Below, piece after piece: positions 15,471 to 28,400 of a DNA stretch of 46,506 nt (the first letter of the stretch is position 1; each line of letters begins with the position of its first letter). Source of the stretch: Litorilinea aerophila (lineage in GTDB: Bacteria; Chloroflexota; Anaerolineae; Caldilineales; Caldilineaceae); assembly GCF_006569185.2 (NCBI RefSeq), contig NZ_VIGC02000041.1, positions 1-46,506 of the forward strand, in the 5' to 3' direction. Below the pieces are notes generated by a model. The model was not told where the DNA came from. It saw only the letters and a list, made by a program, of their open reading frames with translations, and did no database searches. Position numbers and translations under genes: made by a program.

Positions 15471-17927
15471 ATGGTAGACATCCTGACCGATCTGAATCCC
15501 CAGCAGGCTGAAGCGGTGCGGACCGTACATGGCCCTGTCCTGGTGCTGGCCGGGCCTGGCTCCGGCAAGACCCGGGTCCTCACCCGGCGCATCGCCTACC
15601 TGCTGGAAGAGGCAGGCATCGCGCCCTGGAACATCCTGGCGGTGACCTTCACCAACAAAGCCGCGCGGGAGATGCGGGAACGGGTGGAGGCGCTCCTGGC
15701 AGAGAAGTTCGGGCCACCCCTGCCCGGCGGCCCTTCCCGCCTGGGCGGCCTCACCATCGGCACCTTCCACAGCATCTGCGCGCGGGTGTTGCGGGTGGAG
15801 ACCGAGGCCATCGGCTATCAGCGCAACTGGCTCATCTACGACAGCGCGGATCAGCTCGCCCTGGTGCGGGCCGTGCTGCGGGAGATGAACCTGGACGAAA
15901 AGCGCTACAGCCCCCAGGCCATCCGCGTCTTCATCAGCCGCCAAAAGAACGAGCTGATCACCCCTGACGGGTTGCAAACGGCCAGCTACTTCGAAGAGAT
16001 CGCCGGCCGGGTCTACACCCGTTACCAGGAGGCCCTCCAGCTCAACAACGCCATGGACTTCGACGACCTGCTCATGAAGGTCGTCCTCCTCCTGCGCAGC
16101 CGGGAGGATCTGCGCATCAAGTACCAGCGCAAGTGGCAGTATCTGCTGGTGGACGAATTCCAGGACACCAACACGGCCCAGTATGAGCTCTTGCGGCTGC
16201 TGGTGAACGAACCGGAGGGAAAGCGGAACCTCTTCGTCGTCGGCGACGAGGATCAGTCCATCTACCGCTTCCGGGGGGCCGATTACCGCAACGTCATGCG
16301 CTTCCGGGAGGATTACCCCGAAGCCCGGGTGGTGATGCTGGAGCAGAACTACCGCAGCACCCAGACCATCCTGGATGTGGCCAACGCGGTCATCGCCCAC
16401 AACCGCAACCGCACCCCCAAACAGCTCTTCACCGAGAACGGCCAGGGCGTGGCCGTGACCGTCTACGAAGCCTACAACGAGGTGGAAGAGGCGGCCTACG
16501 TCTGCGACGAGATCGAGCGTCTGGTGGCGGGCCCTCCTGGCGTGCGGGCCTTCGAGCTGGGGGACATCGCGGTCATGTATCGGACCAACGCCCAGAGCCG
16601 CGCCCTGGAGGAAGCCTTCGTGGGCCGGCAGCTCAAGTACCGGCTCATCGGCGCCACCCGCTTCTACGAACGGAAGGAGATCAAGGACGCCCTGGCCTAC
16701 CTGCGCCTGGTCCACAACCCTGCCGACACCGTCTCCCTGGACCGGGTCATCAACGAGCCGCCCCGGGGCATCGGCGTCAAGACCTACGCCGCGCTCAAGG
16801 ACTGGGCCGCAGACCTGGGCGTGAGCGAATATGTGGCCCTCCAGATCCTCCACCACGGGCCCGAGTATGTCTCCCGGGTGATGGGGATCGCCTTGCCCCG
16901 CGTGGCCTACAAGGCCCCTCCCCTGGGCAAACGGGCCGAGAATGCCCTGGTGGAATTTGCCAGCCTGCTGGAAGGGTGGATCCGGCGCAACCAGCAGGGC
17001 CACTATGCCAGCGTGGCCGAGCTCCTGGACGCGGTGCTCCAGGAATCGGGATACGTGGCCGCGCTGCGGGATGGCACCGACGAGGGCGAGGAGCGCTTTG
17101 CCAACCTCCAGGAGCTGCGGAGCGTGGCTGTGCACTACACCCAGGGCATGGTCACTGCCGACGGTATCCCGCCCGAGACCACTCCCCTGTCCCTCTTCCT
17201 GGAAGAGATCAGCCTGGTCAGCGACCAGGATCAACTGGACGCGGCCGATGACGGCAGCCCCGGCGGTGCGGTTACCCTGATGACCCTCCACACGGCCAAA
17301 GGGCTGGAGTTCCCGGTGGTCTTCATCGTGGGCATGGAGGATGGCATCCTGCCCCACAGCCGCAGCCTGGAAAGCGAGGACCCCGAGGATATGGACGAAG
17401 AGCGCCGCCTCTGCTACGTGGGCATCACCCGGGCCAAGCGCCGGCTCTACCTGGTCCACGCCTTCCGCCGCAGCCTGTGGGGCGGCAGCGAAGTCCAGAC
17501 CCCCAGCCGCTTTCTGCAGGAGATTCCCCCCCACCTGCTTCGGGGCATGGTGGACCGGCAGAGCCGCCGTGCTGCCGCCTACGAGCGGGCAACCCGGTGG
17601 GATGCCGGGCCCGAACGTCAACCGCGCGCGGGTGCTGCCAGAGGGCAGCGTGCCCCGGGCGATGGTCGGCGGCGAGAAGCGGCCGCGGCCACCTACTGGT
17701 CTCCCGGCCCTTCGGGCCCTGCCCCCCGCATCCAACGCCCTTCCGCCCGGTCAGCGGAAGCCGAGACCCAATTCAAACGGCGGGACAGCGTGCGCCATGC
17801 CCGCTTTGGCGTGGGCACGGTGATTGAAAGCACCCGGGTGGGCGACGATGAAGAGGTCACCGTGGCCTTCCCGGGGATCGGCGTCAAGAAATTGCTGGCT
17901 TCCCTGGCCGGCCTGGAAAAACTCTGA
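15471..17927 (+). CDS. UvrD/PcrA-type DNA helicase (superfamily 1A)
   Basis: An 818-residue 3'-5' helicase for DNA repair and replication restart. Walker A is AGPGSGKT (27-34). Further motifs are DEFQDTN (II), [14 protein letters not shown] (III), [14 protein letters not shown] (V) and [13 protein letters not shown] (VI). After a low-complexity, Arg/Ala/Pro-rich linker (about 690-765), the protein ends in a Tudor/SH3-like domain ([12 protein letters not shown]..., last 50 residues). In PcrA that domain contacts RNA polymerase. The start at ATG 15471 lacks a clear ribosome site. The next gene starts 10 bp after the stop. Confidence 0.93.
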   Translation: MVDILTDLNPQQAEAVRTVHGPVLVLAGPGSGKTRVLTRRIAYLLEEAGIAPWNILAVTFTNKAAREMRERVEALLAEKFGPPLPGGPSRLGGLTIGTFHSICARVLRVETEAIGYQRNWLIYDSADQLALVRAVLREMNLDEKRYSPQAIRVFISRQKNELITPDGLQTASYFEEIAGRVYTRYQEALQLNNAMDFDDLLMKVVLLLRSREDLRIKYQRKWQYLLVDEFQDTNTAQYELLRLLVNEPEGKRNLFVVGDEDQSIYRFRGADYRNVMRFREDYPEARVVMLEQNYRSTQTILDVANAVIAHNRNRTPKQLFTENGQGVAVTVYEAYNEVEEAAYVCDEIERLVAGPPGVRAFELGDIAVMYRTNAQSRALEEAFVGRQLKYRLIGATRFYERKEIKDALAYLRLVHNPADTVSLDRVINEPPRGIGVKTYAALKDWAADLGVSEYVALQILHHGPEYVSRVMGIALPRVAYKAPPLGKRAENALVEFASLLEGWIRRNQQGHYASVAELLDAVLQESGYVAALRDGTDEGEERFANLQELRSVAVHYTQGMVTADGIPPETTPLSLFLEEISLVSDQDQLDAADDGSPGGAVTLMTLHTAKGLEFPVVFIVGMEDGILPHSRSLESEDPEDMDEERRLCYVGITRAKRRLYLVHAFRRSLWGGSEVQTPSRFLQEIPPHLLRGMVDRQSRRAAAYERATRWDAGPERQPRAGAARGQRAPGDGRRREAAAATYWSPGPSGPAPRIQRPSARSAEAETQFKRRDSVRHARFGVGTVIESTRVGDDEEVTVAFPGIGVKKLLASLAGLEKL

Positions 17928-17937
17928 AGCGATCCCC

Positions 17938-19179
17938 ATGGCCGAGCAGCCTTCCCAGTCGCCTCCCTGGAGCACCACCACCAAAGCCATTGTGGCCAGC
18001 GTGGCCCTGATCTTGCTGGCGCTGATCATCTGGCGTTTTCAGTCCCTGCTGCCGCCGTTGATCATGGCGGCCATCCTGGCCTATCTCCTCAACCCCCTCA
18101 TCACCTGGCTGACCTCCCACACCCGCCTGTCCCGGGGGCAGAGCGTCTTCCTGGTCTACGGTGCCCTGCTCCTGTTCTGGATCGGTGGGGGCGTGCTGTT
18201 GGGCTTTGTGGTGGTGGATCAGGTGGTGAAGCTCAGCCGCGTCCTGCCCGAGCTGATCCCGCGCCTGGTGGACCAGGGCCAGGCTATGTTGCAGGAGTGG
18301 AGCAGCCGCACCATCACCATTGGCCCATACCAGTGGAGCCTGGACACGGTACTGCCCGGCCTGGACTGGGCGGAGCTGGCCAACCAGGCCCGGTCCGCCA
18401 TTCAGTCGGTGGTGAGCCGGGGCGGGCTGCTCATGGCCCAGGCCGTGCAGGCCACGGTCAACACGGTGGGGGTCGGTTTCCTGGTCTTTATCCTCTCCAT
18501 CTACATCTCCAACGATGCGCCCCGCTTTGCTGCGGCCATCAGTGAGATCGCCCAGCAGCCGGGCTACCGTCACGACGTGGAACGGCTCATGCGGGAGATT
18601 GGGCGCATCTGGGATGCCTACCTGCGGGGTCAGGTGCTGCTGGCCCTGGTGATCGGCATCGTGGTGAGCGTAAGCCTGGGCCTCCTGGGGGTGAGCTACG
18701 CCCTGGGCCTGGGAGTGTTGGCCGGCCTGTTGGAATTTCTGCCCGTGATCGGGCCGGTGACCAGCGCCGTGGTGGCGGTGTTGGTCGCCCTTTTCCAGGG
18801 GGACAACTACCTGGGCCTTTCGCCGGTCTACTACGGCCTCCTGGTTTTGGGCGTGATGATCGTGATCCAACAGGTGGAAAACAACGTGCTGGTCCCCCGC
18901 ATCGTGGGGGACGCCCTGGACCTGCACCCCCTGGTAGTCATGATCAGCGTGCTCATGGGCACATCTCTGGCCGGCCTGCTGGGCGCGGTGCTGGCCGCAC
19001 CGGTGACAGCCTCCCTCAAGCTGATCGGCATCTACGCCTGGCGCAAGATGCTGGACCTGCCTCCCTTCCCGGAACCGGAGCCCCCGCCACCGCGTCGCCA
19101 GAATAGCCTGGTCAGGTGGCTGCGGGTGGCGTGGCGGGCCTGGCGCCGCCGGCTAGCGTCTACCCATCCACGGGTGTAG
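17938..19179 (+). CDS. AI-2E family transporter (PerM-like membrane protein)
   Basis: A polytopic membrane protein of 413 residues. There are hydrophobic segments near 18-34, 37-55 and 70-95, then a long soluble stretch (about 100-160), and a C-terminal bundle that includes the family's [14 protein letters not shown] segment and a [18 protein letters not shown] segment near the end. The family name comes from autoinducer-2 export, but members also act as permeases of other kinds, including Na+/H+ exchange, so the substrate is open. It begins 10 bp after the helicase gene and is probably cotranscribed with it. The last ~35 residues are basic and cytoplasmic. Confidence 0.87.
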   Translation: MAEQPSQSPPWSTTTKAIVASVALILLALIIWRFQSLLPPLIMAAILAYLLNPLITWLTSHTRLSRGQSVFLVYGALLLFWIGGGVLLGFVVVDQVVKLSRVLPELIPRLVDQGQAMLQEWSSRTITIGPYQWSLDTVLPGLDWAELANQARSAIQSVVSRGGLLMAQAVQATVNTVGVGFLVFILSIYISNDAPRFAAAISEIAQQPGYRHDVERLMREIGRIWDAYLRGQVLLALVIGIVVSVSLGLLGVSYALGLGVLAGLLEFLPVIGPVTSAVVAVLVALFQGDNYLGLSPVYYGLLVLGVMIVIQQVENNVLVPRIVGDALDLHPLVVMISVLMGTSLAGLLGAVLAAPVTASLKLIGIYAWRKMLDLPPFPEPEPPPPRRQNSLVRWLRVAWRAWRRRLASTHPRV

Positions 19180-19229
19180 CACCCCAGGCACCACTCACAT
19201 CTCCATCCCCGACCCAACGGAGGAAACGG

Positions 19230-20222
19230 ATGAGTCTATCGTCGCAATCCATCTATCCCTTGACCTTCGATCCGGTCTTCAAAGATTATCCCTGGGGCGG
19301 CCGAAACCTGGCCACCCGCCTGGGCCGTCAACTGCCGGATGGCATTGTGGCCGAAAGCTGGGAGATCGCCGCCCACCCCAACGGCTCCAGCACCGTCAAC
19401 CGGGGCCCCCTGGCCGGCCTGACCTTGCCCGCGGTGCAGGAGCGCCTGGGCGAAGCATTGGTGGGCAGCCGCAACCGCGCCGCGCTGGCCCAGGGACGCT
19501 TCCCGCTGCTCATCAAGTTGTTGGATGCCAACCGCTGGCTCTCGGTGCAGGTGCATCCAGACGACGATTATGGCCTGGCCCACGAAGGGGAGCCCGGCAA
19601 GACCGAGATGTGGGTGGTGTTGGACGCGGCGCCGGATGCAGAGCTCATCTACGGCTTCAAAGCCGGGGTGGATCGGGAGCGCTTTGCCCAGGCTGTGGCG
19701 GATGGCAATTGCGAGGCTTTTCTCCACCGTGTGAAAGTCCAGCCGGGAGATGTCATCTTCGTGCCGGCCGGCGCCATCCACGCCCTGGGTCCCGGCCTCA
19801 TCGTGGCGGAGATCCAGCAGAACAGCGACACCACCTACCGCATCTACGACTGGGGGCGGGATCGCCCCCTCCACATTCGGCAGGCCCTGGAGGTGTTGGA
19901 TTTCAGCCTGGTGGAACCGGGCCCGGTGGTGCCCACGGTGTTGGCGTCGAATGGCCTGCAACAGGAAGTCATCGGCCACTGCCGCTACTTTCACACCGAG
20001 CGGCTCCACCTGCCCCAGGGTGCCACCTTTGCCGGCCACTGCGACGGCACCACCTTTGAAATTTGGGGCGTGACCCAGGGCAAGGCCACGGTGCATTGGG
20101 AGGGAGAACCCCTGACCCTCTCCGCCGTGGCGTGGACCCTGTTGCCGGCCCGGCTGGGCGAGTTTCGCGTCCAGGCCGACACCGACGCCACCCTGCTCCG
20201 GGTCCTGACGCCTCCGGCCTGA
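19230..20222 (+). CDS. manA: Type I mannose-6-phosphate isomerase (short class)
   Basis: A cytoplasmic zinc enzyme of 330 residues that interconverts mannose-6-phosphate and fructose-6-phosphate. The zinc ligands are readable: Gln107 and His109 (in QVHPDD), Glu126 (in KTEMW) and His184 (in AIHALG). The length fits the Bacillus-type short class. The start ATG 19230 has GGAGG 7 nt upstream. The hydantoinase gene follows after 14 bp in a tight run of genes. Confidence 0.92.
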   Translation: MSLSSQSIYPLTFDPVFKDYPWGGRNLATRLGRQLPDGIVAESWEIAAHPNGSSTVNRGPLAGLTLPAVQERLGEALVGSRNRAALAQGRFPLLIKLLDANRWLSVQVHPDDDYGLAHEGEPGKTEMWVVLDAAPDAELIYGFKAGVDRERFAQAVADGNCEAFLHRVKVQPGDVIFVPAGAIHALGPGLIVAEIQQNSDTTYRIYDWGRDRPLHIRQALEVLDFSLVEPGPVVPTVLASNGLQQEVIGHCRYFHTERLHLPQGATFAGHCDGTTFEIWGVTQGKATVHWEGEPLTLSAVAWTLLPARLGEFRVQADTDATLLRVLTPPA

Positions 20223-20236
20223 AAAGGGGGGATCCC

Positions 20237-21598
20237 ATGACCTACGACATCGTCATCCAGGGCGGCCTGATCGTCAACGGCGACGGCGCTGTGGAAGCCG
20301 ACCTGGCCATCCAGGGGGAGACCATTGCCGCCATCGGCCTGGACTTGTCCGGCCGCCGGACCATCGACGCTGCCGGCTGCTACGTGATCCCGGGCGGGGT
20401 GGATCCCCATGTGCACCTGCAGATGCCCCTGGCCGGCCGGGTCAGCACCGACTCCTTCCTCACCGGCACCGTGGCCGCCGCGTGTGGAGGCACCACCACC
20501 GTCATCGACTTCGTGACTCCCCAGCCGGAGCAGCCCATGTTGGAGGCTCTGACCCGGCGGCAGGCCGAGGCTGCGGAGGTCGCGGTGGACTACGGCCTGC
20601 ACATGACCATCCCCACCTGGCACGCCGCGGCCGAGGAGCGGCTGGCCCAGGTACCCGCAGCGGTGGAAGCCGGCTGTGCCACCTTCAAGCTCTATCAGGC
20701 CTACGCCGGCATGATGCTGGATGACGTCTCCCTGTTGCGGGCGCTGTTGGCTGTGGCCCAGGCCGGCGGCGGCGTTGTTCTCCACAGCGAGACGGGCCCC
20801 GTGCTGGACTTTTTGCGGGCCCAGGCCCTGGCCGAAGGGCACACCTCTCCCATCTGGCATGCCCATACCCGGCCCGCCCGCCTGGAGGCCACGGCGGTGC
20901 ACCGGGCCGCGGAGCTGGCCTACCAGGCCCACTGTCCCCTCTATGTCTTCCACGTGGGCTGCGCGGAGGCGGTGGCCGAGATTGTGGCCGCCCGGCTGCG
21001 GGGCGTGGAGATTTACGGGGAGAGCTGCCCCCACTACCTGCTGCTCAGCGCAGAGGAACACCTGGATGGGCCCGAGGGCCATCTCTTCGTGTGCGCGCCA
21101 CCCCTGCGCAGCCACGAGGACCAGGATGCCCTCTGGCAGGCCCTCGCGGACGGGGACCTGGACGTGGTGAGCACAGACCATTGCCCCTGGACCCGGGCCG
21201 AGAAGACCCAGCCGGATTTCACCCAGATCCCGGGCGGCCTGCCCGGTATCGAGGCCCGCCTCTCCCTGATTCACCACTTCGGCGTGGCCGAAGGACGTCT
21301 TTCCCTCTCCCGCTGGGTGGCCCTCTGCTGTACCAACCCGGCCCACCTGATGGGGCTGCCCGGCAAGGGAGTGCTGGCGCCGGGCTACGATGCGGATGTG
21401 GTCATCTTTGACCCAGAGCGGGAGAAAACCCTGGGCGTGGACAGCCTTCACGAAGCTGCGGACTGGACGCCGTACCAGGATATCACCGTCCAGGGTTGGC
21501 CTCGGACGGTCCTGCTGCGGGGCCAGGTGATCGTGGAGGATGAAGCCTACGTGGGACAGCCGGGCCAGGGACGCTTCATCGCTCGCCACCTGGATTGA
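20237..21598 (+). CDS. Dihydropyrimidinase / D-hydantoinase
   Basis: A 453-residue cyclic amidohydrolase of the TIM-barrel amidohydrolase superfamily, with a binuclear metal centre. Metal ligands and the bridging lysine are in place: His58 and His60 (DPHVHLQMP), Lys151 (ATFKLYQAY, expected to be carboxylated), His183 (HSETG), His239 (FHVGCAEAV) and Asp314 (STDHCPW). The usual HxHLDMP reads HVHLQMP here, a small change beside the second His. Substrate could be dihydropyrimidines or 5-substituted hydantoins. No pyrimidine-degradation partners are adjacent. GGGGGGAT precedes ATG 20237. Confidence 0.88.
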   Translation: MTYDIVIQGGLIVNGDGAVEADLAIQGETIAAIGLDLSGRRTIDAAGCYVIPGGVDPHVHLQMPLAGRVSTDSFLTGTVAAACGGTTTVIDFVTPQPEQPMLEALTRRQAEAAEVAVDYGLHMTIPTWHAAAEERLAQVPAAVEAGCATFKLYQAYAGMMLDDVSLLRALLAVAQAGGGVVLHSETGPVLDFLRAQALAEGHTSPIWHAHTRPARLEATAVHRAAELAYQAHCPLYVFHVGCAEAVAEIVAARLRGVEIYGESCPHYLLLSAEEHLDGPEGHLFVCAPPLRSHEDQDALWQALADGDLDVVSTDHCPWTRAEKTQPDFTQIPGGLPGIEARLSLIHHFGVAEGRLSLSRWVALCCTNPAHLMGLPGKGVLAPGYDADVVIFDPEREKTLGVDSLHEAADWTPYQDITVQGWPRTVLLRGQVIVEDEAYVGQPGQGRFIARHLD

Positions 21599-21603
21599 AT
21601 GCC

Positions 21604-22395
21604 ATGTTCCTCTTCCTGTTCAAGTTACTGCCGCTCTTCATCTATCCCTTGGGCCTGGCCTGTCTCTTTCTGGCCTTGGGCTTGCTGCTGCATCGGCGGC
21701 CCGGCTGGCAGAGCGCCGGCGTCAGCCTGGCCCTCCTCACCCTCCTGGTCTTCGGCAACCGGTGGGTGGCCAAGGGGCTGGCCAGCAGCCTGGAATGGCA
21801 GTACCTGCCCGAAGGGGAGATCCCGGAGGCGGAGGTGATCGTCATTTTGGGTGGCGCCACCAGGCCGCACGAAGATCCCCGGCCCCTGACGGAGGTCAAC
21901 GAGGGTGGCGACCGCCTCCTCTACGGCGCCTGGCTCTACCACCAGGGGAAGGCCCCGGCCGTTCTGGTCAGTGGGGGATACATCGAGTGGCTGGGCTCCA
22001 CCACGCCTGAAGCCCAGAGCATGCGGGAGAGCCTTCTGCTGCTGGGCGTGCCGGACGAAGCCATCTGGCTGGAGGCAGAGAGCCGTAACACCTACGAAAA
22101 CGGGCTGCGGGTCCAGGCCATGCTGGAGCCCATGGGCATCCGTCGCATCATCCTGGTTACCTCGGCCATGCACATGCCCCGGTCTGTCCTCATCTTTCGC
22201 AAGCTGGGCTTCGAGGTCATCCCCGCCCCGACCGACTTCATGGTCACCCAGGCCGAGATGGCCTACCTCCGCCGTGGAGACTGGCAGGTCCAGCTCCTGA
22301 ACCTGGTGCCCGCGGCCGACAACCTGGAGCTCTCCACCCGGGTGTTGAAGGAGTACATCGGGATTCTGGTGTACCGGCTACGCGGCTGGCTGTGA
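21604..22395 (+). CDS. YdcF/ElyC-family (DUF218) membrane protein
   Basis: A protein of 263 residues. Two N-terminal membrane helices (about 5-25 and 34-50) precede a soluble DUF218 domain containing VIVILGG (near 77), ESRNTYEN and ILVTSAMHMPRS motifs. Relatives such as ElyC and SanA act in cell-envelope biogenesis. The frame can also start at TTG 21595, overlapping the hydantoinase stop; ATG 21604 is simpler. Tight spacing suggests it is the last gene of the helicase-to-hydantoinase run. Confidence 0.82.
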   Translation: MFLFLFKLLPLFIYPLGLACLFLALGLLLHRRPGWQSAGVSLALLTLLVFGNRWVAKGLASSLEWQYLPEGEIPEAEVIVILGGATRPHEDPRPLTEVNEGGDRLLYGAWLYHQGKAPAVLVSGGYIEWLGSTTPEAQSMRESLLLLGVPDEAIWLEAESRNTYENGLRVQAMLEPMGIRRIILVTSAMHMPRSVLIFRKLGFEVIPAPTDFMVTQAEMAYLRRGDWQVQLLNLVPAADNLELSTRVLKEYIGILVYRLRGWL

Positions 22396-22489
22396 CCCTG
22401 GGCACATCCCCGATTTGCCGAAAATCCTTGTGCCTGACCGGGGTGGATGACGCCCGGAATGGCGCATTTTGTTGCCAATTTTGGCGGAT

Positions 22490-22518
22490 GTGACATAATC
22501 CGTTGGTTATGATATAAT
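22490..22518 (+). promoter_or_regulatory. Strong promoter for carD
   Basis: GTGACA (22490-22495), a 17-bp spacer and a perfect TATAAT (22513-22518). It is the best -10 match in the window. It implies a leader of about 37 nt before the carD start. Confidence 0.75.
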
Positions 22519-22561
22519 AGGTCAGAGGCATTTGGCATTTCATGGCAAGGGGAGGTAATTT

Positions 22562-23089
22562 ATGCAATTTGCAGTCGGCCAGAATATTGTCCACCCGTCC
22601 CACGGCGCGGGCACGGTGATCGACGTCCAGAACCAGGAGCTGGTGGAAGGGTTCCGCCGCTATTACGTGATTCGTTTTGATGGCAAACGGCTTACCGTGC
22701 ACGTCCCCTTTCGCCGGACCGATGAAGTGGGCCTGCGCAAGGTGATGTCCCGCTCCAAATGTCAGGATGTGCTGGATACATTGCGCAAGCTACCCAAGCC
22801 TCTGCCCAGCAATTTCAAGGAACGCCGCAAATTGATCGAGAACCTGATCCACTCGGGGCAGCCCACCAAGATTGCCGAGGCGGTGCGGGAACTCAACTGG
22901 CGGGGCGAAGAAAAGCGCCTGAATACCGCGGATTCCGACCTGCTGGCCCAGGGCAGGGAGATGTTGATCCAGGAGATGGCCCTGGCCACCGGCGCCGACC
23001 CGATGGAGATCCGACAGCGCATCGACCGCGCGCTGGAAGCTTCTGTCCAGGCCAAGCTGGCCGAACAGAACCGGGGCGTCGAGCATTGA
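22562..23089 (+). CDS. carD: CarD/CdnL-family transcriptional regulator
   Basis: A 175-residue protein that binds RNA polymerase beta and stabilises open promoter complexes, usually at rRNA and other highly expressed genes. The N-terminal Tudor-like RNAP-interaction domain (about 1-65) contains 'VHPSHGAGTVIDV', typical of the family. The C-terminal ~110 residues are helical and bind DNA. The start at 22562 follows a very good GGGGAGG at about 22551. The gene has its own strong promoter and no obvious cotranscribed partner. Confidence 0.92.
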   Translation: MQFAVGQNIVHPSHGAGTVIDVQNQELVEGFRRYYVIRFDGKRLTVHVPFRRTDEVGLRKVMSRSKCQDVLDTLRKLPKPLPSNFKERRKLIENLIHSGQPTKIAEAVRELNWRGEEKRLNTADSDLLAQGREMLIQEMALATGADPMEIRQRIDRALEASVQAKLAEQNRGVEH

Positions 23090-23130
23090 TGCCGAGCAGT
23101 GTCAGGCTGGAACCGTCGTTCTATCCCAAT

Positions 23131-23161
23131 TTGATCCAGGTCGGTGCGACCATGGTATACT
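23131..23161 (+). promoter_or_regulatory. Weak promoter-like sequence upstream of a structured region
   Basis: TATACT (23156-23161) with TTGATC (23131-23136) at a 19-bp spacer. The -10 is good and the spacing long. It lies just before the hairpin at 23171-23214. Confidence 0.35.
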
Positions 23162-23170
23162 ATTGATGAC

Positions 23171-23302
23171 GGCGATGTCAGCCGGTGGGATAAATGCCCG
23201 GCCTGCTCATCGCCGCTGATTGTTGACCGGATTGATAGCAGCCCCCCATGGGCCTGAACGTGGTGCGTGGTGTGTACGTTGAAAGCACTCTGCGCACCAC
23301 GT
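23171..23302 (+). other. Intergenic region with two large hairpins (possible leader or small RNA)
   Basis: Within the 385-bp gap between carD and the radical-SAM gene there are two inverted repeats. One runs 23171-23214 (GGCGATG with CATCGCC, continuing inward as CAG/CTG and CCGG/CCGG with small bulges). The other is a perfect 10-bp stem ACGTGGTGCG (23258-23267) with 23293-23302. The third copy of structure in this gap is the palindromic element beginning at 23318. No credible short gene is seen. Confidence 0.5.
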
Positions 23303-23317
23303 GTTGCGTATGGCGTA

Positions 23318-23401
23318 GTAAATCCCGGTAGCAATTCGTCGATCGTTTCCCCCAGAGGTAATGCTGTCGAATTTCTGCCGTGGTATTTACGCCAGACTGT
23401 A
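23318..23401 (+). repeat. Palindromic dispersed element, copy 2 (degenerate)
   Basis: It has the same outer arms as copy 1 (GTAAATCCCGG at 23318; ATTTCTGCCGTGGTATTTAC ending 23390) and the same tail GCCAGACTGTA (23391-23401). The inner GCCC/GGGC hairpin is lost and the left arm has drifted. It lies 73 bp before the radical-SAM start. Confidence 0.78.
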
Positions 23402-23474
23402 GCCGCAGGCGTATGGGGTCCTGTGTAGCAGATCTCGACGCGGGATCTGAATCGGGAAAGATAGATCAATACCC

Positions 23475-25337
<1,863 letters not shown>

Positions 25338-25404
25338 TGCCAACCAAAATCGAAAATTGAAGTCGGGGCCTGCCGACCCCTCGCCATCCACAAAGGAGGA
25401 ACCC

Positions 25405-28400
25405 ATGGCAACAAGTTCACGTCTGCGTACCTTCCGTCTCTGGCTGGCCCTGATCGGAATCCTGGCCGGTTTCAGCCTCGCTCCGCCTGTCCAGGCGGAC
25501 AGCCACCAGCCGGCCGAGCCGCCCGCCCGGGTTCCCCTGGCTGCCCAGGCCAGCACCCAGGGTCCCATCGACAACCTGGAAGATGCCCGTCAGGCGGTCA
25601 TCCAGATCGAAGCGGTGGGCACCTTCATGGATCCCGCCGAAGGGCTGGTGGCCAACGCGGCCGGCAGGGGCTCCGGCTTCATCATCGACGAGACCGGCAT
25701 CGCCGTCACCAACAACCACGTGGTGACCGGCGGCGCCCTCTTCAAGGTCTACGTGGATGGCTACGACAGGCCCCTCAACGCCCGGGTGCTGGGCGTCTCT
25801 GAATGTGCCGACCTGGCCGTCATCGACATCCAGGGCGAAGGCTTCCCCTACCTCCAGTGGTACGAAGGCCCCATCCGGGTGGGACTGGACGTCTACGCCG
25901 CCGGCTTCCCCCTGGGTGACCCCGAGTACACCCTCACCCGGGGCATCATCTCCAAGGCCCGGGCCAGCGGCGAAACCAGCTGGGCCTCGGTGGACCAGGT
26001 CCTCCAGCACGATGCCAGCCTCAACCCTGGCAACTCTGGCGGCCCCTTGCTGGATGCCCAGGGGCGGGTGGTGGGCGTCAACTACCGCCGCAATGAAGCC
26101 GACCAGTTCTTCGCCATTTCTCGAGACGAGGCCTTGCCCCTGATCGCCCTGCTGCGGGAAGGCCACGACGTGGACTCCATCGGCATCAACGGCGAGGCGG
26201 TCACCGATGGCCAGGACCTGTTCGGCATCTGGGTGGCTTCGGTGAAGTCCGGCTCGCCAGCCGACCGGGTGGGCCTCCAGCCTGGCGACGTCATCCTGAC
26301 CATGGAAGGGGTCAGCCTGGCCACCGACGGCACCATGTCCACCTACTGCGACATCCTGCGCAGCCACAGCCCGGAGGATGTCCTTTCGTTGGAGGTGTTG
26401 CGCCTGAGCACCCAGGAGATCCTCCAGGGCCAGCTCAACGGCCGTCCCCTGGAGCCCAAGCTTTCCTTTGCCAGCCAGTTCGAGCAGCAAGGGCAGACAC
26501 AGGCGGAAGCGGGTACGCCCGGAACGGCCCAGGAGCCGGCCCCGCCCGCATACGACGAGTACATGACCATCACCGACGAGCAGGGTATTTTCTCCGTGGA
26601 GGTGCCCACCACCTGGGTGGACGTGACCGATACCCCCTGGCAGGCCGGGGATGAGATCATCGGCATCAGCCTCTTTGCCTCGCCGGACCTGGACGCCTTT
26701 GCCGACGATTGGGGCGTGCCGGGCCTGCTCCTGCGCTACTCCGAAGTGCTGGCCCAGGAGATGACCACCGACGACCTGTTGGACGTCCTGGATCTCTCCA
26801 GCGACTGTACCTACAAAGAGCGTTCTCCCCTCTCGGTGGGGAACCTCTCCGGCGCCTTCGATGTCTGGGTGAGCTGTGCGGAAGCCCAGACGGCCGCGCT
26901 GGTGGCGGCGCTGGCACCTCCTGGCGGCGAGTTCCTGGTGCGCGTTGAGATTTACGTGGCGAGCGATGCCGACCTGGATGTGGTGGACCGGGTCTTCAAC
27001 ACCCTGGTGGTCACCCCGCCTGGCGCCCAGGTGGAAACAGCCGCGGCGACGGAACCAGCCAGCGGTGACGAGCCCCCGGACACCACCGGCCTCCAGTACG
27101 ACTACGTGGCCGTGGAGGACGAGACCATCTCCGCGTTGTTGCCTGCCGCCTGGTCCGACCACTTCAGTGACGAGTGGCTCATCGACGGCGAATCCATCGG
27201 CCGCCAGTTCAGCGCCTCCACCGACCTGGCCGCATTCAACGACAGTTGGTCCATCCCCGGCGTCTTCATCTACACCGTCCTGGAGCTGGCGGATGATTTC
27301 GACCCGGTGGATGGCCTGGACGCCTCCGACTTTTCCGACATCTGCCAGTACGACGACCGGGCTCAGCACAGCCACACCATCTTCGGCGTCAGCTATCAGG
27401 GCGCCTACGACATCTGGCACAACTGTGGGGACGAGGAGAACATCTACCTGGTACTCTCTGCCGTGTCGGAGCCCCGGGATCACGCAGTGCTCATCTACTT
27501 CCTGGGTACCAGCGAGGCCGACGTGGAGGCCTTCGATGTGCTGGCCCGCAGCTTCTTCGTCTCCACCCCGGTCACCGCGCCCATCATCCAGGAGAGCCAG
27601 CAGGCCAGCCAGCCCATTGCCTACACCACCGTCGCCGACGCTGAAGGACTGGTGGCGGTGGATGTCCCCGAAAGTTGGGCGGACGTGGGCAACGAGGACT
27701 GGATCCTGGAAAATGAGGTGGTGGGCCGCATGTTGACGGCCGCACCCGACCTGGACGCCTTCATCAACGGCTGGGACACGCCCGGTGTCCTCATCGGCGC
27801 CTCCCAGCTCCTGGCGTCCTTGATGACCCCGGCCGAAGTGCTGGACCTCTTCGACTTTTCGGATGAGTGTACGGCCGATGACCGGTACGAATATGCCGAT
27901 GCGGTCATCAGCGGCGTCTACGACGTCTGGCTCGACTGCGGCGGCAGCGGTGGGACCTTCGTCGTCCTGGCCGTGAACCCGGTGGCCGACGGCGACCTCC
28001 TGCTGCTCCTGCTCATCAACCTGCCCGATGAAACCGATCTGCCGGCGTTTGAGCGCATTCTCCAGTCGCTGTCGCCGGGGAACGTGGGGCGAGGCCCCGA
28101 ACCGCCCGTGGCCACGGTCATCGTCAATGCCCTCAACGTGCGCAACGGGCCGGGCACCAACTACAGCCGGGTGGGCGCTGTACGCGACGGCACCGAGTTG
28201 CAGGTGGCCGGGCAGGTCAACGAATGCGCCTGGCTCTTCGTGACCACCCCGGATGGACTGGACGGCTGGGTGTCGGGCAATCCCCAGTACGTGAGCCTCA
28301 GCGTGCCCTGTGCCCAGATTCCGGCGGTGGAACCGCCGCCCCCTCCCCGCCAGAGCTCACCCGCGGCCCCGGCGGCCGGCTCTGCCCAACAGCCCGCGCC

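Noticed and set aside
15273-17735. An 820-codon minus-strand frame opposite the helicase
   Set aside because: All helicase motifs are on the plus strand; the antisense product has no recognisable fold.
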